In this document: positions 51,299 to 63,609 of the stretch, one piece after another
How positions within the stretch are numbered: position 1 is the first letter of the stretch
Layout of the letters: each line of letters opens with the position of its first letter
NCBI GenBank assembly: GCA_005281725.1
Contig: SSBO01000009.1
Location: forward strand, 7,254,303 to 7,318,302
From: Wuchereria bancrofti
Lineage: Eukaryota > Nematoda > Chromadorea > Rhabditida > Onchocercidae
Reading direction: 5' to 3'
DNA: 64,000 bases
Translations under genes and position numbers: made by a program
Notes under the pieces: generated by a model
Seen by the model: the letters and a program-made list of their open reading frames with translations, nothing else
Database searches by the model: none
Told to the model about the DNA's origin: nothing

Positions 51299-52379
51299 GT
51301 ATCAAGTAGCAGTCCCTGTTTAAGGACTATTCTAGTTTTATATCTTATCCAGTCATGCATCTGCAAGTTATTTAAATTTAGGCGTTTCAGTTTTAAGAAT
51401 ATCTATAGATAGTAGAATAAATTGATGTAAGCTGCAACTTTTGCGCTTCTACAATTTGAGCCGAATAAACTATTTGAAATTTTATTGCTTTTAATAACTT
51501 ATTTCCTAAATTTGAAAATTTTTGCATGAAGTGTATTGCTTCTTTTTTGCATGTTTTAAGGCTTAGGTGTCTAAGGTCTATTTTCGAAAAGTTTATTCCG
51601 GTTGAATTTGTAAATACTAAATTTGCTGGTTCTTTATCTTACTTGATTTTGTCACTTTGATCATTTGTAATTTGCATTAATGAGCAGGAATGCTTTTTGT
51701 CTGCTAAAATATTTTATCATTGAATTCATTATCTTTGGTCTTCAAAAACTTTCCCAAACAATATTGCCATTCTGAAAGGAAATGAAAAGCTGAGGCCAAA
51801 ATAGGCTAGTTTTTTTTTTGTTTCATTGGCAATATTTTTCATAACACTTCGATATCAATGATTTTCCGATGTATAAAATTTAATCATATTACTTATATAA
51901 TTTCTTTTTCTTTTTGTTACAAGGCGGATATAAATACAAAAGTAATTGCATAGACATTACAATTTTGATAACATGAACTATACAGTGGAAGTGAATCTAA
52001 TCCAAAACATAACAATGAAGTTGCTATTAACATGCCAATACTTTTCAATCGTATGCGTTATAGGCAAAAGTCAAACCGATTTGAAGAATTTTTAGTCAGG
52101 GATTCTTGAAATTCCAGGCATCGAGTCTTGTTGTTCTTGACTTTAAAACTTATTTTACAATCGAAAAGTTGAAAGAATGAAATGCATACAAATTGATTTG
52201 TAAACTTTAGTTGATTTAAAATATTTCAGAAATACTTAAGTTATTTACTTCTTGTTGCTTTAAAGTCCAAAATTTTTTATCAAATTTAGATGAAATTTAG
52301 TGGGAAATAACAAGAAGAACAAGAATTTATAAGAAAAAAGTAGCAATGTTTAATGATTATAATAGATAGAAAGACTGTT
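51299..52379. other. Convergent intergenic region CCDC88 / tetraspanin
   Basis: 1.1 kb between two genes that both end here. It contains the polyadenylation signal of the + strand gene at 51416. No open frame or structured element worth naming was seen. Confidence 0.55.
51416..51421 (+). terminator. AATAAA polyadenylation signal, CCDC88 gene
   Basis: Canonical AATAAA about 118 bases after the stop codon that follows the Gly-Cys-Val C-terminus. This supports the downstream exons as a genuine transcript end. Confidence 0.65.
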
Positions 52380-53943
52380 TTACTGCTCATAGACAAAAAC
52401 TTTTAATTTTTGAATGCTATACCAATTTTCTCGCTGTTCAAAAATTTGATTTTGCAAGATGTATGCAGAAAAAAGACAAAACAATTGAATTATAAGGAAG
52501 ATGAAGACAGCCGGAGCAATGTATAGAATATTACTGATCAGGAATTCCTTAATCATTTCGATGCAACCTTGGTGATGAATATCATCCCGCAAAAACATGC
52601 CTTTATTATCTAACGGTGCAAACGGTGGCGGTATACGAGCACCTAAACCGCAGAACATATTTGAAAGCGAAGCCGTTGTTGACTTCGTTTCTTTACAACA
52701 AGAAAATGGTACACCACCAGCTTCTAACGATTTGTATGTTCTCAATATATTCGCATCACTGAAATTTGAATATCTAAAGATAAGTGAAGGCCTGTTAAGG
52801 GAGAAAAGAAACTATCAGAAGAATAAGGATCTGATCCTATCTCATTGATTATGAAAAGACCTTTCATCTCATTTGCAATAAAGGACTCTCTTAAAGGATA
52901 TTATCCTTGTGGTTTTCTCTATATCTCTAAGTACTGTCGATAAAATCAAGCAACTATTAATTCACAAACTGATAAGGAAGACTTTTAGAAGATATTTACC
53001 TGAAATAGATATTATTATTCCAATCATGAGGTGAGAAAGCACCACAACATTTAACAGTAATTTGTATCCAATCGACTAGAAGTTGTAAGTCTGGTTCATC
53101 GCGATACAGTATAATGGTGTCCTGGATCGTCGTCTCCACCACATTCAGTAATACACGGCCAATAAATACAGCCGTTATAATTAGCATAAAATAAGTCATT
53201 ATCATGAAACCCAACATGCATACATAAAGCATCAGGTAGAAACAGTTGTCTCGTAAGCTTCCTGAAATTCAACAATTCTATAACTAAGCTGTGCAACGGA
53301 TATTTTTAGCCACATAGAATCAATGAATACTTCCAAAATAGCAAAGTAAAAATAGTTAGTGATGAATAAATTCTCGAGAAGTGAATCAGATGCCAAAGTA
53401 TTTTTATAATACTTTCTTCAGAATATGAGCCAAATTAATTTGCAGTACCCTAATTTCACACTCTCTGCTTCTTTCAAATGCTTTGGAAAGCACGAAAATT
53501 TCAAAAAGGAAATTAAAAATCTCTTCTTATTCATAGCTTTTTTTACATTCAGATCAGTGATTAGATGTTGAATTTGTCAAAGAAAACTTGCCAACAGCTC
53601 CACAGAAACTGATTATTATGGTGATAATACCGGTAAGAAAAATGAGAACGGTTGGATCCAGTAGAAGAGCAATCTTCTTAGAATCAAACTTCTTCAAACT
53701 GAACAGTACACCAGATTTAGCTGTTTGCGCCCAAATACCCAAAGTCAACAATCCAACAGAAAGCAGCAGAAGGATGTAACTAAACGTGAAGATGCTATAT
53801 TTCAAGCACGGGTTTACCCTTGAGGGCATCACAAAATCTTCATCCCTCTCAACTTGCAGCAACACATTTCTTCCATCCACAGTAACCTTCTCGGATAAAC
53901 TGTCACAAGCATTTATTTTAAAATCCTTCCGCAAGTCACCCAT
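52380..53943 (-). CDS. Tetraspanin of the TspanC8 lineage (TSPAN5/14/33-like), lacking the C8-specific cysteine pair
   Basis: 330-residue four-pass membrane protein. Exons in coding order: 53943-53592, 53261-53000, 52758-52380; phases join. TM1 (CLKYSIFTFSYILLLLSVGL) and TM2 (PTVLIFLTGIITIIISFCGA) are in exon 1, TM3 (MLYVCMLGFMIMTYFMLII) in exon 2, and TM4 (ILYIAPAVFIFLIIQLFCLF) in exon 3. The large loop has the CCG motif (VKCCGAFSPHDWNNNIYF), GVPFSCC and a final GC, closest to TSPAN5/14/33, the group that escorts ADAM10 (in worms TSP-12/TSP-14 with SUP-17). Two cysteines typical of that group are absent: the site after the first YF (YFSD, not YFNC) and the one before GVPFSCC (AGG, not KCG). 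The first intron uses a GC donor. Start chosen at MGDLRKDF; an upstream in-frame Met (54033) follows an ATT-repeat stretch unlikely to be coding. Confidence 0.92.
53262..53591 (-). other. GC-AG intron in the tetraspanin gene
   Basis: Donor reads GCTGTTG/GCAAGT, the classic GC-donor consensus; acceptor is GAATTTCAG. Joining restores the universal tetraspanin junction FCGAVGSLRDN, so homology fixes the splice. No GT donor nearby gives this frame. Confidence 0.9.
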
Positions 53944-55498
53944 CCAAAAAGAAGCATTTAATTTTAATGCTCCTAGCTTTTCTTGCAACCTTATTATTAT
54001 TATTATTGTTATACTCAAACACTTATTATGCAAATTTTTGTTTAAAAAACTGCTATTTGTAGTTGAAGCTAAGGATTTCTTTAAAGAGTCAGTTCAAGTA
54101 AATGTAACAACTTTTTAAATGGAATAATCCATGGATTGATGTAATTACGTTTAAGAGTTAGACGGTTCTAATCATAATCCAAAAGAACTTTATTTCTTTA
54201 AAATTTAACAATAAAATGCATAAATAGCTTATGAAATGCCAATTTTAAGCTATGAGACCACTTAATCGATTTGAATCTAAGATGAAAAAATTATGACACC
54301 ATTACGTGAACACCATTATTTTCCGCTTCCTCTCAAGAAGATGGCATCAACTTTTATTTTCTGGTATAAGTAGATAAGAAATAAGAATCAGATGGTTTTC
54401 GATTGAAATAATTAGTTGTTGAAGAGAGAAAGAGAAGAGGAAGTGGAAATGGATTTTCGTTGTTTTTAACTAACTCTCACTGAATGACGCTCCAACCAAT
54501 TTCTTGCCAACAGAATGATAGCCAACGGAGCGGCAATTTCTTTGATATTTCGTTAGTAATAGTTTAATTGAATCAGTTCTGTTGAATGTGTATCGATGGA
54601 TCTCTGTATCAGGAAAAAGACAAAATTTTATGAGCATAAGCTATCATTACTGTTCTATCATGAAAGATCAATAAATTAGTATCTGGAGGATAATGTCTTT
54701 CCTTGAGAGAAATCGCTTTTTCCTTCTGCGACCTCATATGTTGGGGATCATATTTTCAATTTCTCAAGCTCATACCATTAGATATTTTATTCAAATGGCA
54801 TGACAGAGGTAATTTTCATGCTCAATTTGATTATCGCCACATTAACTCGAGATAAAACATATTAGTAGTGGCGGTAAAAATATATGTGGCAAAAGAAAAA
54901 AGAGAATGCCGTAAAACGCGTATGCCTACTCAACAATAATTAAGAATGAAGGGATTACTCAGGGAATACTGAATTCGAGAGGCACAGACGTATGAAGAGG
55001 TAATTTAGAAGAAAGATTTAAGGGAGGGTTTGCTATGGCAGCCTTTTGATGTTGCCGACAACTTTTCAGATTCAAAAATCCTGAAGAAATCGTGAAGCAG
55101 AGTGAATATACTTGACAAGAGAAGCGAAACCTCAGTCAATCCGTCAAAGCATGGAAGGGGTTGTGCTGCGTCGCTGTGTCAACCTGCCTTAAAGCTCGCT
55201 GTCCAAGAAATCGCCCTGAACAGATAACAGTGTTTGGTAAATTGTGGTATACAAATATTTCCCTTTCGATTATGATACTTTGTCAGGAACGCCGATTTTC
55301 GGAAATTCAAAGATACACTTTCTGAAAGGGTGTTTAGATTGAAGGGAGCGAGCAATTTAAGAATTTAAAAAGCAAAAATTTGATGATCAAATTCCCGAGA
55401 AATAAAGCAGTAGCAAGAAAAAATTTGCAAATTGTTCCGGTTGTTCTTCAGGAATTTACAAATTTGACACCTCTAAAAGTTTATACCTGCATGCGCTC
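53944..55498. other. Divergent intergenic region tetraspanin / SGNH hydrolase
   Basis: 1.55 kb containing both 5' regions. An ATT/TTA trinucleotide run lies at about 53992-54008, just upstream of the chosen tetraspanin start. An acceptor-like TTGTTCTTCAG ends at 55451, 47 bases before the hydrolase ATG. No other gene is seen. Confidence 0.55.
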
Positions 55499-58400
55499 AT
55501 GGCATCATTTGCACCATCACTTTTCGTATTTTTCTTCCATCTCATTAATAATTGGCCTAAACTTGCCGTCTACATTTTCGATCATTCGGTATGATTTTTA
55601 ATTTGATCGTTCTTTTTAGTCAATAATTTGTTGTGGAAAATTAACCTTTCATTACATTTTTTCCAGTTTATTTAGGTTATCAAATTTGAAACAAATGTTC
55701 AACAGGAAATATGTTATATTTTTTGATTATATCTTATTTTGTATTTCGAAAAAATAAAGAAATAATAATCAGAAGAATCAAAAACAAACTTAAATAGTAC
55801 GAAAATCTCTCATTGACTGAAATATTTCATAAAATAGTTGAATTTAATTTGAGCATATTTCTTCCTTAAATTATTGTTGCTATTCTTCTTGCTTTTAATT
55901 TTTTCGTTTCTCTTTTAGCTTCCTGTTTTTAATCATAGATAGTTTCGATAATTTTTTTAGTAGTTCTAAATTCCATAACTGTATTTTCTTTTGGATGTGT
56001 ACTTCAATTACCACTCATTAAATTTCATTAACATCATCGTAATGATAATTCAGTTTTGCACTGTTTGCAATGACAGTTTGTGACCTTTGGTGTAATAGAC
56101 AAATGACCTTTTCTGTGATCTTTCAAGCGCCTTAATGTCTGCTACACTACTACTACATAGTACTAAATAACATTCTTTAAAACCGAATATAATTGTTTCT
56201 CAGATAGATTACAACATTAAATGTTTTCCGGAAGAGTTCATCTCCAGAAAAATGAAATACTTTTCCTGATTGTTTAATTATTCCATGCTTACATTCAACA
56301 AAATTTCTTAGTTGAAATCATTCATTTCAAAATAACATAAATTTACTATTATTTTTTTAATGAAACCTGGTAAAATTATTTTAGATCAGCTCATCTTTGG
56401 AAGAATTTATTGAAATTAAATGGAATAGACCTGGGAAATTAAGGCCTAATGGAAGAGGTACTGTTTTTGCAAACTCAGCTACCGATTTCCGGAAATATTA
56501 CGGTTTGGTGCATTTGTCAGCTTGTTCAAGTTTATTGCTAACGTGGCAGAATAGGACGATTCAAAGTTTTGAATGGACAATCTCTGATCAGTATAACCAA
56601 CAATTTTGCTGGACCACACAGGAATGTCAAACATCTTGGATTGCTCCAAAACAAGTTACAACACACTATTTTCATTCTATTATTTACGAATACTCAAAAA
56701 GTATTCATTCATTCATTACCTATTCCTTTATTTATACCGTAATTACAATCTTTATTTAAAAATGATCATATTTTACAGTCAAAATACGTCGTGAAAGTGT
56801 CAGTAAAATTTGTGGACCATAAAATTCTCCACGGAGAAGTGAACATCAAAATTCGAGACTATTGGATAGGAGTGATTGGAGATTCATTTGCTTCTGGAGA
56901 AGGTAATCCGGATGTTCCGGCCAATGCGGTCGATCAAACGATGGCAAAATGGCTTTCAAGTTGGAGCGTTTTCTTAAAATTTCAAAATCTTTTACATTTT
57001 AAAGCAAGTGAACCTCATCACAGCAGGAATTTCAATCAAGTAATAAAGTTTTAATATCACATCAAAAATTTTATAGTTAAAATTGTCCAAAAGCTGAAAA
57101 AGCAAATTAATATATTGAGAGGCAAATATTACGAATTCTGAACAGAAAAAGGCCTTAGCCAACTTCTAATTCATTTCATATATGACAAATTAAGAGGTCC
57201 TATTCTCTCGAATAATTGTAACAATGCTTGGAAAAGTATACGTATTTGTGCTGAATGTTTTTTTTCCAATTTCGATTTCTTCAGCGATTTAACTTTATGT
57301 CACATTACCATTCCCTCTGGATAAATATCTTGTTTTACGAGGAACTTATTGTTTCCCTTGAATAGTAATAATCATTATTATAATATTTAGAAAAACGATT
57401 AAGCAGCGGCTTCTTTGAACAATTCATTTTAATACATCCCAAGTTAGTGCTTAAATCTGAACTTCTCCTAGGCTACATGTAATAATTGCTTGATACAGTT
57501 GAGAATGTTTGCGGAATGACTTTAGTGACCGTATCCAATTCAGTGAAATGATGCTTACTTGGTAAAAAGTAGTAATACGCGGCAACATCAAAGGATTGAA
57601 TCAATATAAAGAGGAAGTCCTGGGGTTACGCAAGGTTTTGTCGCATTTTGTCAAAATTACCCTAATTAGTCATCATTATGCAAGAAAAACTTAAATTCGT
57701 TCTAGTATCTGAGCAATTAAAAGTATTTTGTGGAAGCAACCGTTTGAAAAGCAAACCACAAGTAGTCGCATAACATTTAAATATTACTAATTTTCTTAGG
57801 GAAAGACCAAAAAGGTACTAACTTTAAGGGAATGTGGTTGTTGCATGAGAAAATGAGAGAACAAAGGAAGGAGAAAATTTTGAGTTTTAAAGATGTATGT
57901 CCCTTGTCCTCTTTGTGTCAGTCGACAGCGCAAGAAGAAAAGATCGTAAATGATAGTGAGCAAAAGCGCCGATTACTGCTATCCTTGTCTTATCACTGAT
58001 TCCATGTAGCGAACTGAAAGAATCATAGAGGGAGGAAATACTATCAGATATCATCTAACATGTTAGCAATATTCTACGTTGCAGATCAATGCCATCGAAG
58101 TTCTCGGTCCTGGGCCTATAAAGTGTACGAACGGGTGAGTAGTACGATCCTGGAGCAAAACGCGATACACTTCACCTATTTGCCATGTACCGGAGCATCT
58201 GTTGATAACGGAATTCTGGTTCTCATTAACAGTACATCACAGATCAATGTGCTGGAACAAATCACACAGATAAGGTTATCTACACTTTTCGCTCTGTTTA
58301 GATATTTTTAACAAAAGGGAAAATTTTCAGAGGCACTGGTCCAGATTTGTTGATGATGTCAGTTGGTGGTAATGATATTGGATATTCAGAAATACTGTCG

Positions 58401-59645
58401 ACTCTAATTGGAGGTCCAACAGGTCCTTTATTCTCCACGATTGATATGCGCTTCTTCTACACATCACATCAGCTGGATCGAGTTGCTAAAGCTATTCAAA
58501 AACTGAAACCAAACCAGGTTCCACTTCTTCTATCATTTTATGGGACTTTAAAGTATGCGATCAATTTATAAATTTTGCTTTCACTGGTACAGTCTGCTAT
58601 GCTTTTGTCTATTCAAGTTTTGTTCTATCATAAACTGTAATTAATGCAATTACAGCTATTGACGATTGCAGAATTTTAATTACAACGTTCAGGTCATCAT
58701 ACCGCATTACTTCGATCTCACACGCAACGAACGAGGTGTGGTGGATGCCGATTGCGCCGACATGCGACAAGTACAACTTTATACTTATTTTACTTGATAT
58801 ACAGTAAAAATTCAGATAAAGGAATTTGTTCCTATCATTTAAAATAATTCTATATTTTCATTACAGTGAAGGAATATCCGTCAATGTGGCGTTTCTTTGT
58901 TTTTTAAGCGACGTAACACTTTCGCTTCCACGTCTTTGTATAAAAATTTTGTTCAAACTTCTTTTGAAAAACCCTTCAAGAATGGTCTTTAATCGAGAAC
59001 TATTTATTTTAGAATTCTATATAATCATAATCATAGATAAGCACAGAAAATTTGGTGTTAGCCGAGGAAAAAATTTTGCAACGGATTAATGGTCTGATAA
59101 CAAAAAAATCAAAACAGTACGGTTGGACAGCAATTGAAGGAGTCGCCGAATTGTTCCAGTCACGCGGTTGTTGTTCTTCTAATTCACTCATTAGGTAAAT
59201 TTATTTCTTGTCCATTTTCTAATCGAAACATGAACAATTTCTTCGATATATTCCTACCATCTTCTGGAAGTGATAGTTTCACATTGGACACTATCAGTTC
59301 CATTATTAATAACTTCTAAATTTAGGTTACATAACTAAGAAACATAATAGAATACTTAAATCTATACTGAAAACAACAAAACATTCATGAGCTACTTTTA
59401 ATTTAAATGAGGGTGTTTTCAAAACTTAGGAATTAATTTAAAGTTTTATAGGATATAAAACTAATTGCTTTCAATATAAATCAATATTGTAATGTTATTT
59501 CTGCTGAAGTATTCACAAATTTAGGAGCATACGAGACTCAATTCGATTACAAGGAAATAGTTTTGGAGCATTTCATCCGATAGAAGAAGCCCATCAACAG
59601 ATCGCTGATTTGGTTGTTAAGCAACTGCAACAGTTCGATAATTGA
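55499..59645 (+). CDS. Secreted SGNH/GDSL hydrolase (SEST-like esterase/lipase fold)
   Basis: 424-residue predicted secreted ester hydrolase. Exons: 55499-55588, 56385-56654, 56779-56959, 58085-58274, 58331-58517, 58693-58770, 59037-59194, 59525-59645; phases close exactly. The first exon encodes a hydrophobic signal-peptide-like start (MASFAPSLFVFFFHLI). Catalytic blocks: GDSFASGEGNPD (block I, nucleophile Ser); QCHRSSRSWAYKVY and YLPCTGASVDNGI, whose paired cysteines are typical of the Streptomyces scabies-type esterase (SEST) subgroup; MMSVGGNDIGYSE (block III, Asn); and GAFHPIEEAH (block V, His). The Asp usually three residues before the His is not visible, as in SEST, where a backbone carbonyl can serve. 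The N-terminal ~110 residues before block I (W- and C-containing, ISSSLEEFIEIKWNR) resemble nothing I know. Substrate unknown; action outside the cell or in the secretory pathway is inferred. Exon 7's acceptor (TCATAG) is less certain. Confidence 0.92.
56960..58084 (+). other. Large intron of the SGNH hydrolase gene
   Basis: 1.1 kb intron between the GDS block and the CHRS block; the donor is A/GTTGGA and the acceptor CGTTGCAG. No embedded gene is seen. Confidence 0.6.
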
Positions 59646-60670
59646 CATTTATTTTTATTTTTTTGGGACTGAATCATAAAGTAGTTGCAAATGTTGCAAG
59701 AAATGACAAAAGATTTTTGTTAACTTTCGGAAAACAAGAAGTAAACAGAAGCCTTATTTGCTTATCGATAAATTGCTTAAGTCACCGCAATACTTTAAAG
59801 TGCTTCCATTGCTATTCTCTTATTACTAATAATTATTCTTAAAACTTTGTGCGAAACATCCACTTCCAAATTTTTTGATTTGTTAAATTGATTTCTGTTA
59901 CTTTTCAATTAGCAAATTAACTGTCGACTCATTGAAAGAAATTCCAAATATTTACATATTCTTCCATCATTGCTTCCACTTGTATTTGATGAAAATTGTA
60001 TGAAACCTCGATTTCCATATTTATCGCCTATTGTTTATTTTTATTGCACTATTCCCATTTTCTTGCTCATGTTCGTATGCTAAATCAGACGAATATGCAC
60101 CCATACATAGTGAAAAGTTTCAATTCCTATTTGACCTTTGGCTATTGTTGTAAATTTGGCATTTCATTACTTTTTACACTGTGATCTCATTGTTGCTGCA
60201 ATTAATGCTATTTTTGTTGTTTAACTATTGCAAATAGTTAAAACATGCGTAGTGGTTCCCTAACTACTTTACACGCAATGCATTTAGTTAACTTTTCAAT
60301 TTGCAACAGTGCATGGCATATATCGTTAAGATTTTATTAATATTTGTGGTACGTGTATGCATGTATCTCGTGTCTACGTGTGCGTGTATCAGAGTCAATT
60401 CTTTAAGTCCATTTTCTGTTGTCACTACGATAAAGCATTCATGTTGAGCTCACGTCGAACATAATGTGACAATTAGAACACATTCCTTGAAATCTGGGAC
60501 AGTTCCTGTGAAACAGAAATAAAATTAATGCTAGCATTAAGATATTAAATAAACCAAATTAAATAAAATAAGGGTAAAGGAACAGTCCTTTATGCTACTG
60601 CAATGAAAGTGCTCAGCAAACATCTAGTATAATTTATTAATTATCGGTTTCTTTAATAATTAGTGTATGA

Positions 60671-60742
60671 AGTGAGTGAAAATGGTTTCAAGGCAACTAA
60701 ATTCTATTTAATTTAGCTGCCTTAAGGCCAATTTCATTCACT
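60671..60742. ncRNA. Candidate microRNA-like hairpin
   Basis: 72-base fold-back. The arms pair over about 33 positions with three isolated mismatches (A-C, C-A and A-A) and three G-U wobbles, around a CTATTT loop. The 5' arm contains GGTTTCAAGGCAACTAAATT and the 3' arm AATTTAGCTGCCTTAAGGCC. Symmetric single mismatches and no bulges suit a Dicer substrate, though the loop is short. I do not recognise either arm as a known microRNA. A decayed foldback transposon or a regulatory hairpin is an alternative. Strand of expression cannot be told. Confidence 0.35.
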
Positions 60743-60940
60743 CTAATTCCATAGAAGTGACTGTACTTGTCATTACGATGCCTCATAACAAGAGATATAT
60801 AATTTTGTTTTATTTCTTTGAGCTAAAAAAAGATGGTAAAGAAAACTCACAATGTGATTAGTTAGATCCATCAACTATACTGAGATTACAATATTATTTC
60901 ATTGGATACATGTCCTATGCTTTTAACTTCCATCCATTTT

Positions 60941-60973
60941 CAATTAACCTTTTCCATTAGGGAAGGTTAATTG
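60941..60973. repeat. Inverted repeat, 11-bp perfect stem extended by G-U pairs
   Basis: CAATTAACCTT pairs with AAGGTTAATTG; two G-T pairs and one G-C extend the stem towards a loop of about five bases. It lies 200 bases from the longer hairpin. Confidence 0.5.
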
Positions 60974-63571
60974 TCTCCAAAGCAAATTAATTGTAACTTT
61001 CCCAAATTTTTCCAATAAAATGACTTCGAATACTTAAGTTGTTATTTTTTTTAAAAAGCTAACCTTGTTTTCCAAACGATCACCAGCTTTCTTAACCAAA
61101 TCGCTTTATTTTCTTGAACCTAACCAACTAATAATCAGCGAAACAAACTTTTCGGCTTTCTCTGTTTGTAATAGTAATTGTTAGTGATAAAATAAGTAAG
61201 TTAGAGCTAATCTTAATCTTAAGAAATTAGTGCATTTTATCTTTAGCAAACAGTTGATTTTGTTATAGAATTACAAGTAATTGATCAGGAAAAGGATATA
61301 GAAGATTTGTTGCTGATAAGCGCAAATGTCGTAGCCCATCCTGCGATGTTCTATCACTTCAATGATATATATCCAATTAACTTCCTGAATTTTTTCAAGT
61401 GTAATCCGTTCTTCTTAACGTTTTTTTTCCGACTTTTATTCAAGAAGAAGGCAATAAAATCGTGATCTTTTTCTGTTTATTACTTTTATTTGAAAAAAAC
61501 CCAAGGATTTTGAACCGGGTTTATATCCTGATAAGGGTGAATTATTGAAACAGGTACATTTGTTTGCAGATGACCGAATTTTAAGTAACATTGACTTTAT
61601 TAAACCCGTGAACTTTAACTGTTTTTTATTATGAAATTTTACGAAATTTTTGCGCTTAAAAAAAGGATCAAGGAATCAAAATTTTAAGAATACTAAAGAG
61701 ATACTTTGTGCACCTCGAAATAGCACCGAGAACGTAAATGAGCGGTTTGTTTTCCTAGTCCAATTATTTTGATGGAATTCCCCTGAGAAAAAATGATTCA
61801 TTTGTTATTATAAGAGTGAAACTCGTTATTTTGCAAAACATTTTCTATACTTATGAATTTTCATTCTTATTTATTTCTTTTTTGGTTTAATTTGCAAAGC
61901 AAATTCTAGAAGAGATAGATTATATCGAAAGGCTTAATTTAATTCACAGGGAATGAAATCTATATATGCATGAATTGTAATAGGTGATAATAAGTGACAA
62001 TAATAGTAAAAATTTAAATAAATAAAATTATTATAATTTTGTTTATGTCCAATTAACCAAGTTTATTTGGGCCTGGATTTTGTGGGAGAACTCTAATTGT
62101 TTGAAATTTAAGATATCATAGGTAGGTTTTTTCTTGTGGTAGCAAAAAGAACGCTTATTAACAGATCCAGGTTACATTATTTTAATATTAGATAAAGGAT
62201 CAACTTGATATATGCAGGATATCTGATCTAGAATTTGAATTCTTCATATCTTTACTGCTGATCCAATCTTCAAGCTGTATCACATTTCATTAGCTATCCG
62301 AAAATTATTTTTTAAAGAAAAGTAAACTAACGTAGAGAAACGTATCTTCATAATACTCCGACATATATAAATATCTCTAACTTCACTCTGTCACTTTTTT
62401 CTTTGAAACTTTGACGCTATTCTCTTCATACTTTTTACAAGCGGTTTCAATAATGGGATTTAGAGTTATTTGAATAATTTAATTTAGGCTTTTAATTTTT
62501 TCCATATGAATATCGTAACATTAAGGAGAAAAGAGTTTGAAAACAAAATATAAATAGTTCAAACTTTTTAGTTGTTCGAGATTGAAATCACTGAAGTATC
62601 CAAGATTTTTTACATTTGTTAATTTGCATAACTTAGGATATTTTTATGTTGCAGGACATTCTTTTTCTTCTTCCAAATAGATACTAACAAACAAAAATGA
62701 ATGCACTTTTCAAGATTTCATAGCTTACTTATTTTCAGCTATTTTAGACAAACAATTTGTTTAAGGCGCACTGCTGCAGTTGCATCGATTTATTCTAGGC
62801 CCATTCTTAGCTTCTCTCATCCATTGTCCTCAGCCTAATCCTTATTTATGCACTCTACTACTTCTGTAATTTATGCAATTCCTTCCCTCTTTATAATAAT
62901 AATAACACATCATCATCATTTCAAAAACTCCTTCTCTCCTCTCTCATTCAGCTGTGTCCCACATGTTATGGCATAAGTGGTCGATCGAATGATTCAAATG
63001 CAATAACAATTTATTCTTTAAAATCATTCCTCATTTTACAACTACTTTTAACAAAAAGCCTTTTTTACAATAAAGTAGGAAAGTAAATTATACAAAATGG
63101 AGAGTTAAGCACTATTTAATTATTTCTTGCTATTATTGACACTTCAAACTTTATTTGTACTTCGCTCATTTCTGCTTATATTACAAAAAAGATTTGCTGC
63201 AATAATGGAGTATTAAGTTGATGCTTAACTAAATAATTACTATTATGCTTGCACAGTGCAACTGTATTTGTTGTATCTTTGAAGCGAATACTGTTGCAGC
63301 TGAATCATTGGATACTTTTGTCATTCTTCCTATCACTACTACATGCTATCGATATCACTGTTAATATTCTCATCACTAGTAAACACTGTATGTAAACAAA
63401 GAAGTATGTATTAGAATGACCGGAAACAATACCATTCTCTGTAGTTTATGTCTTAATAGGACACAACTGTACAACAAAACGAAATTACTTTTATATATGT
63501 ATCAATCAGTGGCTTGATAAGAGTGATAAGAAAGATATATTACATTCCAGCAATGAGACTAAGTTGTAAAA

Positions 63572-63609
63572 CAAGTAGTAGGGCAAGTAGTAAATTGCAA
63601 GTAGTAGGG
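63572..63609 (+). repeat. Three direct copies of a CAAGTAGTA-type 12-mer
   Basis: Copies at 63572-63583 and 63598-63609 read CAAGTAGTAGGG; the middle copy (63584-63595) differs in its last three bases. A short tandem expansion. Confidence 0.7.

Noticed and set aside
53944..54033. Upstream in-frame Met extending the tetraspanin by 30 residues
   Set aside because: The extension is encoded by an ATT-repeat stretch giving five consecutive Ile and is more likely 5' UTR or intron; the MGDLRKDF start gives a normal N-terminus.
56397..56759. Reading the hydrolase second exon as an independent ORF running past 56654
   Set aside because: The donor CAA/GTTACA at 56655 joins in phase to 56779 and leads directly into the GDS block; the read-through is intron.
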